A DNA stretch of 36,256 nucleotides from an uncultured Christensenellaceae bacterium (GCA_910587025.1 CAJUKR010000007.1:1-36256); one strand, 5' to 3'. Shown: positions 1 to 8,609, numbered from the stretch's first letter. Translations and numbers: made by a program. Notes: a model not told the origin generated them from the sequence alone.

Positions 1-27
1 TTTCCCTACACGACGCTCTTCCGATCT
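1..27 (+). other. Illumina TruSeq adapter remnant (not genomic)
   Basis: The first 27 bases match the 3' end of the Illumina TruSeq universal adapter exactly (its tail is ACGACGCTCTTCCGATCT). Genomic sequence begins at about position 28. The adapter reads in frame into lspA and supplies a false stop codon at 6-8, so the apparent last residues of that protein are artefactual. This marks a contig end in an untrimmed short-read assembly. Confidence 0.97.
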
Positions 28-587
28 GCTTTTTCGCTATTCTTTTCAGTGCGGAAAAAATATACGAGTATGCAGACGATCATCATTATCACACCGATGA
101 CGAGCCCCATATCAGCAACGTTGAACACGGGGAAATTATACCCGAACGGATAAAAATCCAAAAAGTCGCGGACGTAACCGAGCGACACTCGGTCGATCAG
201 ATTTCCCGCCGCGCCGCCGGTGATAAGAGCAAGCGATACGAGAAACAACATATTTTTCCGTTTGTCGGGGAAAAAGAGCAGAAAAAGAAACGCGGCGATC
301 GCAATGAAAGTAATGACGATAACGACAGTCATGAATACGTCGCTTCCGCCGCCGAGCGACCATGCCGCGCCCGTATTCTGAACGTATGTGATAAGGAAAA
401 ATCCTTCGATGACCGTCGCCAACCGCCAGTATGATCCGGTTTCCGGCATACCCGCTTCTATCGACGCGTTCACCACCGAGAATTTCGTGACAAGATCGAA
501 AATGATCACAAACGCTACAACGGCGAACGCCGTCGCCGATTGTACGGCATACCTTTTCAGATCCGGTTTATTTGCCTGAAATGTCAT
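28..587 (-). CDS. lspA: Lipoprotein signal peptidase LspA (3' end missing)
   Basis: Signal peptidase II, the membrane aspartic protease that removes signal peptides from diacylglyceryl-prolipoproteins after Lgt has acted. 186 genuine residues remain. Visible family motifs: DLVTK in the first helix, NTGAAWS, GNLIDR with the first catalytic Asp, and FNVAD with the second, plus four hydrophobic helices. It starts at ATG 587 and overlaps the end of sepF by 20 bases, so it is probably translationally coupled. The yggS-sepF-lspA order fits the Gram-positive division/lipoprotein region. The C-terminus is cut by the contig end and by adapter sequence; the length already covers all catalytic motifs, so little is likely missing. 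Lgt, the preceding enzyme in the pathway, is encoded at 28050-29096. Confidence 0.95.
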
Positions 588-930
588 GAGGAATAGTCAC
601 TCCTACGCCCTCGGGCGAGAGCAGAAAAATATTGCCCGCAATACGAAGTATGCTTCCGTTGAGCGCATACATAGCACCCGAAGTAAAATCGAGCACGCGC
701 TGCGCAACCTCGGGCTTGGTACGGTCGAGATTGATTATAGCCGGCTCCTTCCGTTTGAGAAAGTCGATGAGCGTCTGCACGTCGTTGGTGTTGGCAGGCT
801 CGTAAACGAGCACGTTCTGATAATCTTTCGGGACTATCTTTTCCGCAACCGTCGGAGGCAGTCTGCCCTCGTCGGGTGCGGCGTGCACGTCTTCGAAAAA
901 CGGATAATCTTCGAGATTGTGTTTTTCCAT
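568..930 (-). CDS. sepF: Cell division protein SepF
   Basis: SepF is an FtsZ-binding, membrane-associated ring protein that helps anchor and align the Z-ring. The 120-residue product has a short acidic N-terminal region followed by the SepF core (about residues 35-115), recognisable from NLDRTKPEVAQRVLDFTSG and the downstream pattern in which a short loop precedes IFLLSPEGV. SepF proteins are often about 150 residues; the shortness lies in the N-terminal linker. An AAGGAG ribosome site (941-946 on minus) lies inside the end of yggS, 10 bases before the ATG at 930. It lies between yggS and lspA, the usual Firmicutes context. Confidence 0.93.
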   Translation of the reverse strand: MEKHNLEDYPFFEDVHAAPDEGRLPPTVAEKIVPKDYQNVLVYEPANTNDVQTLIDFLKRKEPAIINLDRTKPEVAQRVLDFTSGAMYALNGSILRIAGNIFLLSPEGVGVTIPHDISGK

Positions 931-934
931 TTTT

Positions 935-1588
935 TTACTTCTCCTTCGGTTTTGCTCTTTCGCCGAACAACGCCGTTCCGGGACGAATCATATTCGCGCC
1001 GTGCGCTATTGCCGTTTCGTAATCGTTGCTCATCCCCATCGACAGATATTTTACGGTATCGTATTTTTCGGCGAGAGCGTCGTATAACTTTTTCATTCCG
1101 TCGTACATTTCGGGCGGCGCGCCTATCGGAAGCACGCTCATAAGCCCGCAAAGCCGAAGATGCGGCAATCCCGCGATGAATTCCGCAAGATCGCTCATAT
1201 CGCCAGCAGCGCAACCGCTTTTACTCTCTTCTCCGCCGTAATTCACTTCGATAAGCACATCCATGACCTTCCCGATCGCCGCGCACCTTTTTTCTATTTC
1301 GGTTGCAAGTTCGGGTCTGTCCACCGATTGTATCATACATACTTTATCGACGATATACTTCACTTTATTCGTCTGCAAAGCGCCGATAAAGTGAATCTCG
1401 GGCATATCGAGCCCGTCGTATTTACCGAGAAGCTCCTGCACGCGGTTCTCGCCCATTGTCGTGATCCCGAATTTTTTCAATTCGTTGATTTCTTCCGCCG
1501 TGCGCGTCTTGGTCGCGGCGACGATCTTTACGTCGCGTCCGAGCGCTTTTATTTTTTCGAACAGAGTGTCGGCGGCTTGTGCGAGCAT
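935..1588 (-). CDS. yggS: YggS/PROSC-family PLP-binding homeostasis protein
   Basis: Single-domain PLP-binding protein of the alanine-racemase-like TIM-barrel fold, involved in pyridoxal phosphate homeostasis rather than a defined catalytic step. The 217-residue product has the PLP lysine in VAATKTR (K27), then GENRVQE, HFIGALQTNK, and the C-terminal phosphate-binding region SMGMSNDYETAI followed by RPGTALFG. The reading frame stays open upstream to 1825, but ATG 1588 is chosen because a GGAGGA site lies 5 bases ahead and homologues begin here. A strong promoter lies just upstream at 1632-1660. First gene of the yggS-sepF-lspA operon. Confidence 0.95.
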   Translation of the reverse strand: MLAQAADTLFEKIKALGRDVKIVAATKTRTAEEINELKKFGITTMGENRVQELLGKYDGLDMPEIHFIGALQTNKVKYIVDKVCMIQSVDRPELATEIEKRCAAIGKVMDVLIEVNYGGEESKSGCAAGDMSDLAEFIAGLPHLRLCGLMSVLPIGAPPEMYDGMKKLYDALAEKYDTVKYLSMGMSNDYETAIAHGANMIRPGTALFGERAKPKEK

Positions 1589-1631
1589 GGATTTCCTCCG
1601 TATACTTTCAGTGCATAATATGTCTTTTATG

Positions 1632-1660
1632 ATTATACTACATATTCGTTTGCTTTGCAA
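1632..1660 (-). promoter_or_regulatory. Sigma-A promoter for yggS-sepF-lspA
   Basis: On minus, TTGCAA (1655-1660) and a perfect TATAAT (1632-1637) are separated by 17 bases. Transcription would start near 1625, giving a leader of about 37 nt before the yggS ATG. Confidence 0.8.
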
Positions 1661-1681
1661 GGATTTGACAATTCGTTTGTA

Positions 1682-1716
1682 TAAAAAATATCCCGAAGAT
1701 TGTTTCTTCGGGATAT
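1682..1716 (-). terminator. Rho-independent terminator after the GH3 gene
   Basis: An 11-bp perfect stem (1688-1698 with 1706-1716) with a 7-nt loop is followed on minus by a run of six U. It lies 18 bases past the GH3 stop and just upstream of the yggS promoter, so it separates the two transcription units. Confidence 0.9.
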
Positions 1717-1733
1717 TCGATACAAGGAAGAAA

Positions 1734-4700
1734 TTATACTTTTTCTTTCCGCTTATATTTTTCGGGATGTTTCTTTTCGTCGATAATACGCACGACGATC
1801 CATGCGATTCCGGCAAGAACCGCAACTCCGACGATTGTGTCGATTATCATCAGCGTTATCGCCCAAGGAGACATGTCGTAGTAAATAATAGCCCCGGGAG
1901 CCGCGCCCTGCATGACGCTCGAATTTGCTACGGCAAAAGCTATGTCGTGAACGGCGCGACGAATCTGATGCCGTGCAGTCGGGCTCGTAAGGTCTTCGGG
2001 AGCGATTGCCGACGTATTCATTTCGACTGCTCCGCCAGCGCGAAGCATCTGATCTTTGTTAGACTGACAAGGCATATCCGTCTGTACAAAGCCCTGAAAA
2101 CCCCATTCTTCTTTAAGCAGTTTCGTTATGAAATTGTAATCCGATCCCGCAGGTACGGCGCCTATTCTGTTAAACGCAGTCATTACCGAAGTTGCGCCCC
2201 GAACGATTCTTGTTTTTACCGTTCCGTCTTCGTCGGCGATATATTTAACGCGTCGACGCGAATCCTTGAATACTTTTTCGAATATTTTGAAATACTGCTC
2301 GCGCATCGTCTGTTCGTCTGCCCACGTGCATATACCGTCACCCATAGTTTTTGCCGTCTCGACATTATTGAGTGCAAAATGCTTGAATATCATGTAAAGA
2401 CCGTTGTCGCCCGCGCCGCTGACTTCGCTTGCGCCTATATTTCCGGCGAGCACCGGATCTTCGCTGTAATATTCCGCATTTCTGCCGTTAAATGCACTGC
2501 GATGGAGATTCATCGCGGGACCCGTCCATCCGCAAAGCCAGTTGCCCTCGCCGAGAATAAAGTGGAACGCTTCCTGCGCAACCGATTCACCGACGTCGTA
2601 GGAAAGTTCGACGTTCCATGTGGACGCTATGACTACGTTTGCGGCATAAGCGCACGTTTCCGGCAAAGCCGTGGCTCCTCCGAATATCTGCGCAAACATT
2701 TTCGCAAATATGCCTATTCCCGAAGGTCCTTCTCCACTATTCGACGAAGGCATTCCTATGGACGACAAACCGCCCAAAGTATACGCTCCGCCGTAAAGCA
2801 GTTTGACGATTTCGTCGGTCGCCGAATAATCGATCTGATCGAGAAGCAGATCCCAGCTTTCGTCGTAATAATCAAGCCCGCGCATATCGGCAAGTACAAG
2901 ACCGTTATCCGCTTTGGAAACAGGCGCGTCTTCATGATAAACCGCACTGCCTTTAACATTACCGAGAAGCGGATCCGTTTCGTAATCAAAAGTATTTTTG
3001 CTGAATCTGTCGACGATGTCGCTCACCTTTTTATCTACAGTAAAAGATTCTCCGGAAGGCGCGGTCGGATAAGTGTTTTTCCAATCCGCTCTGGTCAGCA
3101 ATGTTACTTTGGACGTATTCATATAGTCGCTGCTATCCTGAAAAAGATTCGTAGCCGCAATGAATTTCGCGCCGCTCTTCGAAGGAATACCGGTAGGATC
3201 GCCGTTCTCGTCCAAAAGCGACTGTCCGTTTCGCTCGGACTGACGGGGATTATCTTTATCATACCATACCGTATCTACCACCGTCGTATTGCGGCTGTCC
3301 CATATATCGTGACTGTTCTTGCCGAGAGTTATCGTATACTCACCGTTTTCAAGCACGTAACACCCTTTTGTTCCGTCTCCGTTGTCGCGGGTATAACAAT
3401 AAGAAGCCATATCCTCTTTAAGGAATGTAAGCGTCACTTCTTCGGTCGCGCCTTTGGCAACTTCCACTTTGTCGAACGCTATGAGATTCTTTACGGATTT
3501 TTCTATTTTATTGGTTTTATCGAAATCGGTATACGGCGCCGTGTAATAAAGCTGTACAACTTCCTTTCCGTCGCGATCGCCGGTATTCGTTACCGATACA
3601 GTTACGTTAATTTCGTTTCCGACGTCGGAATATCCAGTAATTTTCTGCTCGAAAGTCGTATAAGATAATCCGTAACCGAACGGAAATACGACGGATTTAT
3701 CGTAATCGAACGAGGAGTCCATTTCATTCGCGGTTTCATAATATTTATAACCCACGTATATGCCTTCCTCGTATTCTATGAAAGAACCGCCGACCGCGCT
3801 CGTTTCAGCAACTTCGGAATCCGTGTATACAAACTGTCCGAGATTTGCCGTAGTGGGATCGGAAAGTAAGTCGAACACCCATGTATCGACTGTTCTGCCC
3901 GAAGGATTTACTTTACCGCAAAGTATATCCGAAAGCGATCTGCTTCCCACGCTTCCCGGAAAACCTATCCAGACAATAGCGTCGACGGCATAATCGCCGC
4001 TGACGAGCTCATCGAGTTCCATCGCGTTACCGCTGTTTATTACAGCTACTACGCCTTTATCGCAGTTCGCTTTTGCAAATTCGATTATCTCTTTTTCGCT
4101 TTCGGAAAGCGTCAACTGATGAGGCGTTCCGTCGGCATAAGCGTCGAATTTCAGATCCCCTCCTTCACCTGCGTCACGCCCGATGAATACTATTCCCGCA
4201 GTATCCGCGCACGACGACTCCGTACCGTTGAAAATTGCCGGATCATATTCGTAAAGATAGGTGTTTCCGCCTTCGCATTGGTTTACGTTCGGAAATTCTT
4301 TACAAGGCGTTGTGCCTTCCGCCGCATCGATTTTTACGTATTGCGAATCGTTCATGCGTTGTTCGACTGTCTCGTTTACGGTGAAATTTTCTTTAATGGC
4401 GGCGCTCATCGTAACGGAGTATTTATTGGTACAATTATATGCCGAATTATAAGGTCCGGGATTGCCGTATCCCATCGAATCATACACGGATCCGGATCCG
4501 AGAATACTGTATACGGGATGCGTATAATGGAATCCGAACGGCGTAACTTTTGATTTTTCGGCAAGCGGCAAAATCGTTTTCCCGTTCTTTTCCGAATTCT
4601 TCATCAAAATATAGCCCTCGTCGCATACCTCTTTCGATTTATCGGAAGCCGCTTTGAGCGCCTCGTCCGAAGTCTCATACTTGATGTCGTAATACTTCGT

Positions 4701-4889
4701 GTCCCATGATTCGGTACCTTCCACGTTTATTACGTGTCTCGTTCCCTGACCGAACACCTTATCCATAACTATTCCGTAAAAATTCATTACGCATGTAACC
4801 GTTATTATTGCCGCAAGTAAAAACACAATAATAGGCGATAAAATCGCAATGAATCGTTTGTTGCTCATTCTGAGCTTGTCTTTTGCCAT
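1734..4889 (-). CDS. Membrane-anchored, circularly permuted GH3 beta-glycosidase
   Basis: Glycoside hydrolase family 3 exo-acting beta-glycosidase, probably a beta-glucosidase or xylosidase on the outer face of the membrane. Domain order is permuted: N-terminal helix (13-42), the (alpha/beta)6 domain with acid/base motif GEGGD (E242), an FnIII-like domain (about 415-505), then the TIM-barrel domain with GRNAEYYSEDP (from about 802), KHF (K836, H837) and GFVQTDMP with nucleophile D938. A second helix (1009-1034) and a basic tail end the 1051-residue protein, so both termini should be cytoplasmic. Permuted GH3 enzymes are known from Ruminococcus and Butyrivibrio. The usual substrate-binding DGP motif reads EGP (E720). 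ATG 4889 is preferred over 4922 because AAGGAG lies 9 bases ahead. It is downstream of a LytTR two-component pair. Confidence 0.9.
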   Translation of the reverse strand: MAKDKLRMSNKRFIAILSPIIVFLLAAIITVTCVMNFYGIVMDKVFGQGTRHVINVEGTESWDTKYYDIKYETSDEALKAASDKSKEVCDEGYILMKNSEKNGKTILPLAEKSKVTPFGFHYTHPVYSILGSGSVYDSMGYGNPGPYNSAYNCTNKYSVTMSAAIKENFTVNETVEQRMNDSQYVKIDAAEGTTPCKEFPNVNQCEGGNTYLYEYDPAIFNGTESSCADTAGIVFIGRDAGEGGDLKFDAYADGTPHQLTLSESEKEIIEFAKANCDKGVVAVINSGNAMELDELVSGDYAVDAIVWIGFPGSVGSRSLSDILCGKVNPSGRTVDTWVFDLLSDPTTANLGQFVYTDSEVAETSAVGGSFIEYEEGIYVGYKYYETANEMDSSFDYDKSVVFPFGYGLSYTTFEQKITGYSDVGNEINVTVSVTNTGDRDGKEVVQLYYTAPYTDFDKTNKIEKSVKNLIAFDKVEVAKGATEEVTLTFLKEDMASYCYTRDNGDGTKGCYVLENGEYTITLGKNSHDIWDSRNTTVVDTVWYDKDNPRQSERNGQSLLDENGDPTGIPSKSGAKFIAATNLFQDSSDYMNTSKVTLLTRADWKNTYPTAPSGESFTVDKKVSDIVDRFSKNTFDYETDPLLGNVKGSAVYHEDAPVSKADNGLVLADMRGLDYYDESWDLLLDQIDYSATDEIVKLLYGGAYTLGGLSSIGMPSSNSGEGPSGIGIFAKMFAQIFGGATALPETCAYAANVVIASTWNVELSYDVGESVAQEAFHFILGEGNWLCGWTGPAMNLHRSAFNGRNAEYYSEDPVLAGNIGASEVSGAGDNGLYMIFKHFALNNVETAKTMGDGICTWADEQTMREQYFKIFEKVFKDSRRRVKYIADEDGTVKTRIVRGATSVMTAFNRIGAVPAGSDYNFITKLLKEEWGFQGFVQTDMPCQSNKDQMLRAGGAVEMNTSAIAPEDLTSPTARHQIRRAVHDIAFAVANSSVMQGAAPGAIIYYDMSPWAITLMIIDTIVGVAVLAGIAWIVVRIIDEKKHPEKYKRKEKV

Positions 4890-4921
4890 AATCGTCTTCT
4901 CCTTTTTATTTTTTACCGACA

Positions 4922-4953
4922 AACATGGCGTTTTTTATCGGCAACGCCATGTT
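4922..4953 (-). other. Intergenic stem-loop between sensor kinase and GH3 gene
   Basis: An 11-bp perfect inverted repeat (4922-4932 with 4943-4953) with a 10-nt loop occupies most of the 84-base gap. On minus no U-run follows it, so it is not a standard terminator. It could protect the mRNA or attenuate expression between the regulator genes and the enzyme gene. Function is inferred only. Confidence 0.6.
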
Positions 4954-4973
4954 ATCATGAGAAGAAAACATAT

Positions 4974-6350
4974 TCAATGACTTTTCCCCGATTGGTTTGC
5001 CGTATCTCCCGATCGGTCGGGCAAAGGTAAAACCATATCGAGATTGAACATACCGTCTTCGACCGTGCAGGTAAGCGCGCCGCCGTACTTTTCGGCAAGC
5101 AGTTGCATACTGCGCATACCGTAGCCGTGACTGTTCTTATCCTCTTTTGTCGTCCGAGGAAGTCCGCCCACGAATTCGGGTTCGGTCTCGCAACAGTTCT
5201 CGAGATGCACCGAAATCATCGACCCGACCGTATCTATCTTCAAACGTATAAAACGCTTGTCCTCGTCCTCGATCGCGCCGACGGCTTCGATCGCGTTCGA
5301 AACCGCATTACCGAACAAAGAATACAGATCCGATTTGGCTATAAAATTCAGTTTTTCGCCGTCGGCTATACACATAAGCCTTATATGTCGCCGTTCGAGT
5401 TGCAAACTCTTTTCGGCGAGCACAATATCAAGTACATCGCAACCTGTCTTGACCGTATTATCGTAAATGTTAATTTCCCTTGCGAGATTTTCGAGCGCTT
5501 CCGTATCGATTTCCCCGTCCGACTGACGAAGCGTCCGTATCTGATGCTTTAAGTCATGACACTTCACGTTTATAAGCTCGATATTCTCTTTACTCATTTC
5601 GTACTGCTTTTTATCCTGTTCCCACAGATTCCGCACAGCCTCGAGTTCTTTCTCCGCCAGTCTTTTTCCGAGCATGGAAAATTGCATCCCGAGCGCAAGC
5701 GCGCACGACAGAATATTGTATACGTTTATGATTATATAAAGCACGACGGTATCCGGCGGCGTATCGATATAAGTCACCACGATACCGAGCACGATATCCA
5801 CGGCGATTATCACTATGGCAAAAACAAAAAGAGGCGCGTGCTCTATCTTCAGGTCTTCCTGCAACCTTATGCGACGTTCCACAAACGCCCATATTACCCA
5901 GTATACGGCAAAATACACTCCGGCGTAGATCATTACGGAAAACATTTCGTTTGATTCATTCGGCATAATCGTACTGCCGTACACGAAACCCGGATTGCTT
6001 ATATCGAGAATACGGGCAAACATACTATACAATTCGTAGGAAATATGTTGCGCCGTATACGCTATTATTCCGCAGAACACTATATTCAGCCACGGCTCAC
6101 GGTAACAAATGAGCATTGCGGCAAGCGTAAATCCGAACATAATAATGAACATAACGGAAGTATAAAACGCATTGTACGCAACGACGGGTAAAAGAAAAGT
6201 CGCCGCGTAAACACCGAATACGGATAAGATTACGCGAAGAGCGAAGTTACTTCTTTTTTTCAGAGTATAGGTCGCAAGCCCCTCGGCGAGAAGAAGCTCG
6301 GTCATAAACACGAGTTTATACCAGAACAACGGAGAAGAGAACTCGAACAT
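4974..6350 (-). CDS. AgrC-like GHKL sensor histidine kinase
   Basis: Membrane sensor kinase of the HPK10/AgrC class that phosphorylates a LytTR regulator. The 458-residue protein has about six hydrophobic segments in residues 10-225, a short coiled stretch, the phospho-acceptor motif CHDLKHQI (H265), and a GHKL ATPase domain with N-box FGNAVSNAIEA (N348, N352) and glycine motif HGYGMRSMQ (409-415). It starts one base after the response regulator stop, with a GGAGAAGG ribosome site inside that gene. No AgrB protease or AgrD peptide gene is next to it, so the signal is unknown; cell-envelope or saccharide signals are as likely as a peptide. Confidence 0.93.
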   Translation of the reverse strand: MFEFSSPLFWYKLVFMTELLLAEGLATYTLKKRSNFALRVILSVFGVYAATFLLPVVAYNAFYTSVMFIIMFGFTLAAMLICYREPWLNIVFCGIIAYTAQHISYELYSMFARILDISNPGFVYGSTIMPNESNEMFSVMIYAGVYFAVYWVIWAFVERRIRLQEDLKIEHAPLFVFAIVIIAVDIVLGIVVTYIDTPPDTVVLYIIINVYNILSCALALGMQFSMLGKRLAEKELEAVRNLWEQDKKQYEMSKENIELINVKCHDLKHQIRTLRQSDGEIDTEALENLAREINIYDNTVKTGCDVLDIVLAEKSLQLERRHIRLMCIADGEKLNFIAKSDLYSLFGNAVSNAIEAVGAIEDEDKRFIRLKIDTVGSMISVHLENCCETEPEFVGGLPRTTKEDKNSHGYGMRSMQLLAEKYGGALTCTVEDGMFNLDMVLPLPDRSGDTANQSGKSH

Positions 6351-6351
6351 A

Positions 6352-7062
6352 TCACCTTCTCCTGCCGAGATAAGCCGCGACGTCCGCGACGAACGCTTTG
6401 CGTTTCAAATGACTTATGCGCAACTTTTCGCCGTCGGATAGAATCACGTCGTCGCCTTTGATGCCCGAAACGTATCTTAAGTTTACGAGATAACAAGCGT
6501 TGCAACGCGAAAACAGCTCGCACGAAAGTTCGTTTTCCACGTCATTCAGATTTCCCCACGTTTCGAGCGTTCCTTCTTCGGTGTGATACGTCAGACGGTG
6601 ACGCGCGACCTCGATATACGAAATGCGCGTGACTGGAATGCGGCGAATCGAACCGTTTGCGCTTATTACGATCTCTTTGCCTTCCTTTGCGGACAGTACC
6701 CGTCGAACCTTGGACATAAGCGTTGAAAAGCCGAAATAATTTATCGGTTTTATTATAAAATCGAGTGCGTTTACGGCATAGCCCTTGATCGCATATTGCT
6801 GCATATTCGTCACAAAAACGATCAGTACGTACGGGTCGAGTTCACGGAGCTTTCCCGCGGCGGTCATACCGTCGAGATACGGCATTTCGATATCGAGAAA
6901 AACGAGGTCGAAATCCGACTTATAATCGGTGAGAAAAGTTACGGCATTATCGAACGTTCTCGCATTCAACGATTCACCGCTTTCGTTTGTATACCTTTCG
7001 CATAAACCGCAAAGCGCTTTTTGCACGTCGCGCTCATCTTCGACTATTGCAACTCTTATCAT
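6352..7062 (-). CDS. AgrA/LytR-type LytTR response regulator
   Basis: Cytoplasmic transcription factor paired with the adjacent GHKL kinase. The 236-residue product has a receiver domain (1-120) with acidic pocket VEDE, phospho-acceptor D57 in FLDIEMP, Thr in VFVTN and Lys in IIKP, followed by a LytTR DNA-binding domain (about 135-235) with the typical IEVARHRLTYHT and FSRCNACYLVNLRYV stretches. ATG 7062 is preceded by a modest GGCGGG site. It has its own TTTACA-17-TATAAT promoter, with a direct repeat of LytTR-like geometry immediately upstream, so autoregulation is likely. Regulator, kinase and GH3 genes run in the same direction with no terminator between them. Confidence 0.94.
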   Translation of the reverse strand: MIRVAIVEDERDVQKALCGLCERYTNESGESLNARTFDNAVTFLTDYKSDFDLVFLDIEMPYLDGMTAAGKLRELDPYVLIVFVTNMQQYAIKGYAVNALDFIIKPINYFGFSTLMSKVRRVLSAKEGKEIVISANGSIRRIPVTRISYIEVARHRLTYHTEEGTLETWGNLNDVENELSCELFSRCNACYLVNLRYVSGIKGDDVILSDGEKLRISHLKRKAFVADVAAYLGRRR

Positions 7063-7094
7063 CTTATCCCGCCTGTAATTCGATATTGTTTTTT

Positions 7095-7123
7095 ATTATA
7101 CCATAATATTGTTTCTCTGTAAA
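7095..7123 (-). promoter_or_regulatory. Promoter of the two-component/GH3 operon
   Basis: On minus, TTTACA (7118-7123) and perfect TATAAT (7095-7100) are spaced by 17 bases. It drives the response regulator gene 33 bases downstream. Confidence 0.8.
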
Positions 7124-7126
7124 ACT

Positions 7127-7157
7127 TTATTCCCCGTTTGGTTATTCTTATTCCCCG
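7127..7157 (-). promoter_or_regulatory. Candidate LytTR operator: 21-bp-period direct repeat
   Basis: Two identical 10-base repeats (CGGGGAATAA on minus) lie at 7127-7136 and 7148-7157, exactly 21 bp apart and only 3 bp upstream of the -35 box. LytTR-family regulators such as AgrA are known to bind pairs of about 9-bp direct repeats separated by 12-13 bp, on one DNA face. Spacing and position fit activation by the encoded regulator; binding is inferred. Confidence 0.6.
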
Positions 7158-7164
7158 AACAGTA

Positions 7165-7193
7165 GAAAAACGGTCGCCAAACAGCGACCGTTT
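7165..7193 (-). terminator. Rho-independent terminator after nfnAB
   Basis: A 10-bp perfect stem (7168-7177 with 7184-7193) with a 6-nt loop is followed on minus by five U. It begins 6 bases past the nfnB stop. Confidence 0.9.
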
Positions 7194-7198
7194 CAGAT

Positions 7199-8608
7199 TT
7201 ATTTATTCGTGATGTATTCGTCGATCGCTTTCGCCGCGATCTTGCCCGCGCCCATCGCGCTGATGACGGTAGACGCTCCGGTCACGGCATCGCCGCCCGC
7301 GTATATACCCTCGCGCGACGTCAGTCCGCTTTCGTCCACGATAATGCCGCCGCGGCGGTTTACGTCGAGACCGCGCACAGTCGACTTGATGAGCGGGTTC
7401 GGCGAAGTACCTATCGACATGATGACGGTATCGACGTCGAGTACGAATTCGCTTCCCGGGATCGGCACGGGCGAACGACGTCCACGCTCGTCCGGTTCTC
7501 CGAGTTCCATTTTTATGCACTTGATCCCGGTGACGCAACCGTTTTTCGGATCGCGCCTGTCTTCGGGATTATCGTACCCGAGTATCTCGACGGGATTGCA
7601 AAGCAATCTGAAATCGATGCCCTCTTCTTCCGCGTGTTCGACTTCTTCCTTACGTGCGGGAAGTTCCGCCATAGAACGGCGATAAACGATATATACGTGT
7701 TCGGCGCCGAGACGAAGCGCCGTGCGCGCCGCGTCCATAGCGACGTTGCCGCCGCCGACGATCGCAACTTTTCCGCCCTTCATAATCGGAGTATCCGACT
7801 TATCGCGGAACGCTTTCATGAGATTGCTTCTCGTCAAAAACTCGTTGGCGGAATATACGCCCTTGAGGCTCTCTCCGGGGATGTTCATGAAGTTCGGAAG
7901 TCCCGCGCCCGAACCGATAAATACGGCTTCATATCCCGCGTCGAACAGTTCGTCCACGGTCAGAGTCTTTCCGATAACAACGTTTGTATCGATCTCGACA
8001 CCGAGTTCCTTGAGCGTTTCCACTTCTTTTGCGACGATCGCTTTGGGAAGACGGAATTCGGGAATGCCGTACACGAGCACGCCACCCGCGGTATGCAACG
8101 CTTCGAATACCGAAACTGAATAACCTTTCTTCGCAAGGTCTCCCGCGCACGTAAGACCGGAAGGGCCCGAACCGACGACGGCGACCTTATGCCCGTTGGG
8201 CGCGGGTCTGACGGTCTTTCCCGAGCCGCTCGCATTGTGCATATCGGCAACGAAGCGCTCGAGCCGACCTATCCCGACGGGCTCGAACTTAATACCGAGC
8301 GTACACTTCGATTCGCACTGGCTTTCCTGAGGGCAGACGCGTCCGCAAACGGCGGGCAACGACGAGTATACGGATATTGTCCGATAAGCGCCTTCGAAGT
8401 CTCCGTCTTTGATCTTCGAAATAAATCCGGGAATATCGATATTTACGGGACAGCCCGAAACGCACGGCTTGTTCTTGCAGTTCAGACAGCGAGCCGCTTC
8501 GCCTACCGCCATTTCGACGGTGTAACCCGTCGCAACTTCGCTGAAATTATGCGCCCTGACTTTTGCGTCCTGCGTGGGCATGGGTGTTTTCTTGGGTATT
8601 ACCGCCAT
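7199..8608 (-). CDS. nfnB: NfnB: large subunit of NADH-dependent ferredoxin:NADP oxidoreductase (GltD-like)
   Basis: Flavoprotein of the glutamate-synthase small-subunit family. Next to NfnA it forms the electron-bifurcating complex linking reduced ferredoxin, NADH and NADPH; it carries the bifurcating FAD and NADPH site. In the 469-residue product, N-terminal cysteines C41, C44, C49, C53 and C88, C92, C98, C102 can bind two 4Fe-4S clusters. They are followed by an FAD Rossmann motif (VVGSGPSGLTCAG, about 144-156) and a second nucleotide motif (AIVGGGNVAMDAA). A GGAGGT site precedes ATG 8608, and only one base separates it from nfnA. It is often annotated as glutamate synthase small subunit (gltA/gltD), but no large subunit is nearby and the NfnA partner argues against that role. 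Confidence 0.9.
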   Translation of the reverse strand: MAVIPKKTPMPTQDAKVRAHNFSEVATGYTVEMAVGEAARCLNCKNKPCVSGCPVNIDIPGFISKIKDGDFEGAYRTISVYSSLPAVCGRVCPQESQCESKCTLGIKFEPVGIGRLERFVADMHNASGSGKTVRPAPNGHKVAVVGSGPSGLTCAGDLAKKGYSVSVFEALHTAGGVLVYGIPEFRLPKAIVAKEVETLKELGVEIDTNVVIGKTLTVDELFDAGYEAVFIGSGAGLPNFMNIPGESLKGVYSANEFLTRSNLMKAFRDKSDTPIMKGGKVAIVGGGNVAMDAARTALRLGAEHVYIVYRRSMAELPARKEEVEHAEEEGIDFRLLCNPVEILGYDNPEDRRDPKNGCVTGIKCIKMELGEPDERGRRSPVPIPGSEFVLDVDTVIMSIGTSPNPLIKSTVRGLDVNRRGGIIVDESGLTSREGIYAGGDAVTGASTVISAMGAGKIAAKAIDEYITNK

Positions 8609-8609
8609 A

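Noticed and set aside
1589..1825. N-terminal extension of YggS
   Set aside because: The extension would run through the promoter and upstream terminator region; family start and ribosome site agree with ATG 1588.
1461..3668. Long plus-strand open frame opposite yggS and the GH3 gene
   Set aside because: It spans a promoter and terminator of the minus strand and has no motif; it is an antisense shadow.
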